This document shows positions 3,973 to 5,299 of a stretch of 5,299 nucleotides of DNA, in pieces. Below the pieces are notes generated by a model. It saw only the letters and a program-made list of their open reading frames with translations, was not told the DNA's origin and did no database searches. The stretch spans positions 1-5,299 of the forward strand of contig JBBILQ010000098.1 in assembly GCA_037444845.1 (NCBI GenBank), read 5' to 3'. The DNA is from JARYMI01 sp037444845. GTDB taxonomy: Bacteria > Acidobacteriota > Aminicenantia > Aminicenantales > UBA8522. Numbering within the stretch: position 1 is the stretch's first letter; each line of letters begins with the position of its first letter. Made by a program: the position numbers and the translations under genes.

Positions 3973-5299
3973 GTGGAGAGGAATGTTGCCGTTATTGGGT
4001 GTGGCTACTGGGGCAAGAACCTAATCCGAAATTTTTTTGAGTTAAATAGACTCTTGGCCATCTATGATACAAATAAAAGCCAAGTTGCCTCTTTTGCAGA
4101 AAAATATCCGGATGTCCTCACACCGGACAGCCTGGAAAGACTCCTGAGTGATTCGAGAATACAGGGTGTCGTCGTGTCTACGCCAGCCTCAACCCATTAC
4201 TCACTGGTAAAAGAGGCTCTTACGGCCGGGAAAGATGTTTTGGTCGAGAAACCCCTCTCTCTCCATTACGAGGAAGGCGAGGAGCTGGTGAGTCTGGCCA
4301 GTGAGAAGAACAGAATCTTGATGGTCGGACATATCCTTCTTTATCATCCCGCCATCGTCAAGCTGAAGGAAATAATTGACCAGGGTGAACTCGGCAAGAT
4401 TCTTTATGTCTGTTCTCACAGGCTGAATCTGGGCAGGTTCAGGACCGAAGAGAATATCCTCTGGAGCTTCGCTCCTCATGATATCTCAGCTATTCTTTAT
4501 CTTTTGAGCGAAATGCCGGTCGCGCTTTCGGCGCATGGGAGTAATTATCTCCATGCCGATGTTGCCGATATCACTGTAACAAACCTTAATTTTCCGAGCG
4601 GAGTTAAAGCTCACATCTTTGTTTCCTGGCTTCATCCCTACAAGGAGCAAAAGCTCGTCGTGATCGGCGATAAAAAAATGGCGCTATTCGATGATGTGAA
4701 TCCCAGCGAGAAACTCCTTTTATATGATCACAAAATTGACTGGATATTGAGGTCTCCCGTTGCTCATCCGGAACAAGCAATGCCAGTTATTATACAGCCG
4801 AAAGAGCCTTTGCGGGCCGAATGTGAGCATTTCATTGAGTGTTTAGAGTCAAGGAGAAGACCTTTATCGGATGGAGAAGAAGGTTTGCGAGTTTTGAAAA
4901 TTCTTGAAGCATGTCAAAAATCTTTGGAAGAGAAGGGAAAAGAAATCAGCCTGAAGAAGAGAGGGGCTCAAAAATTCTTTATCCATGAAACATCCCGAAT
5001 TGATGAACCCTGCGAGATCGGAGAGGGCACTAAAATATGGCATTTCTCCCATATCTTAAGAAACTGCAAAATCGGCAAGAATTGTGTCATCGGTCAGAAT
5101 GTATCCATCGGTCCAAACGTTACAATCGGCAACAATGTCAAAATTCAAAACAATGTTTCTGTTTATGAGGGAGTGACGCTTGAAGACGACGTTTTTTGCG
5201 GGCCTTCGATGGTCTTTACAAATGTTATCAACCCACGAAGCCACTGGCCGAGGAAGGACGAATATAAAAAAACTCTGGTTAAAAGGGGTGCGTCTCTTG
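3973..5299 (+). CDS. Gfo/Idh/MocA sugar-nucleotide dehydrogenase fused to a hexapeptide-repeat N-acetyltransferase (WlbA/WbpB-WlbB/WbpD-like), 3' end outside window
   Basis: An uninterrupted frame of 442 codons runs off the right edge. Residues about 3-120 form an NAD(P)-binding Rossmann fold with GCGYWG (9-14) and the family's EKP motif (92-94). The C-terminal half of the oxidoreductase (about 121-325) includes PHDISAILYLL, whose His169-Asp170 is typical of WlbA-like enzymes. After a short linker, residues about 335-442 are a left-handed beta-helix of hexapeptide repeats (IGKNCVIGQNVSIG, then NNVKIQNNVSVYEGVTLEDDVFCGPS and NPRS) very like WbpD/WlbB. In the known pathway WbpB/WlbA oxidises C3 of UDP-GlcNAc uronic acid, an aminotransferase (WbpE/WlbC) adds nitrogen, and WbpD/WlbB acetylates it, giving a surface-polysaccharide sugar. 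Both end enzymes would be on one chain here. Substrate is inferred; a related 3-amino sugar is possible. The beta-helix should continue beyond the window. Confidence 0.88.
   Translation, partial: MERNVAVIGCGYWGKNLIRNFFELNRLLAIYDTNKSQVASFAEKYPDVLTPDSLERLLSDSRIQGVVVSTPASTHYSLVKEALTAGKDVLVEKPLSLHYEEGEELVSLASEKNRILMVGHILLYHPAIVKLKEIIDQGELGKILYVCSHRLNLGRFRTEENILWSFAPHDISAILYLLSEMPVALSAHGSNYLHADVADITVTNLNFPSGVKAHIFVSWLHPYKEQKLVVIGDKKMALFDDVNPSEKLLLYDHKIDWILRSPVAHPEQAMPVIIQPKEPLRAECEHFIECLESRRRPLSDGEEGLRVLKILEACQKSLEEKGKEISLKKRGAQKFFIHETSRIDEPCEIGEGTKIWHFSHILRNCKIGKNCVIGQNVSIGPNVTIGNNVKIQNNVSVYEGVTLEDDVFCGPSMVFTNVINPRSHWPRKDEYKKTLVKRGASL

Noticed and set aside
3983..3985. ATG as start of the oxidoreductase gene
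   Set aside because: It is not in the frame of the Rossmann fold. GTG 3973 is in frame with an AGGG ribosome site.
4201..4479. Minus-strand open frame inside the oxidoreductase gene
   Set aside because: Shadow of a well-conserved Gfo/Idh/MocA coding sequence on the plus strand.

Overview
This 5.3 kb window looks like a chromosomal segment of an environmental, probably Gram-negative bacterium. The lineage cannot be fixed from the sequence. The mix of a NarL-type two-component pair, a PilZ protein, a HEPN/MNT module and UDP-aminosugar (surface polysaccharide) enzymes is common in Deltaproteobacteria, Nitrospirae and candidate phyla such as Aminicenantes; that placement is inference only.

Layout. 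Bases 1-203 hold no gene. They carry a near-consensus sigma-70 promoter firing leftwards (74-102) and a 7-bp inverted repeat just upstream of the first gene (159-180). At 204-3175 four rightward genes are packed tightly: a soluble hybrid sensor kinase (receiver-PAS-HisKA_3-HATPase), its NarL/FixJ response regulator (ATGA overlap), then after only 8 bp an MNT nucleotidyltransferase antitoxin (MntA) and 22 bp later its HEPN ribonuclease toxin (HepT). Signal transduction and a type VII toxin-antitoxin pair therefore probably share a transcript. A leftward PilZ-domain gene (3184-3543) converges on hepT with 8 bp between the stop codons.

Bases 3544-3972 are non-coding but structured. The PilZ side has a putative leftward promoter and a leader of about 140 nt with two mutually exclusive helices. 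Next comes a roughly 154-bp non-coding element with 21-bp imperfect terminal inverted repeats and TTAG direct repeats at both edges. It has the form of a MITE and is filled with G/C-rich hairpins, one followed by a T-run.

From 3973 to the right edge runs a rightward gene (GTG start, no stop in the window). It fuses a Gfo/Idh/MocA sugar dehydrogenase to a left-handed beta-helix acetyltransferase, resembling WbpB/WlbA joined to WbpD/WlbB of the UDP-2,3-diacetamido-uronic acid pathway. An aminotransferase gene is expected nearby, outside the window.

No clearly undescribed system stands out. The best leads are the sensor kinase receiver lacking its phospho-acceptor Asp, the switch-like PilZ leader, the MITE-like element, and the fusion of two non-consecutive pathway steps.
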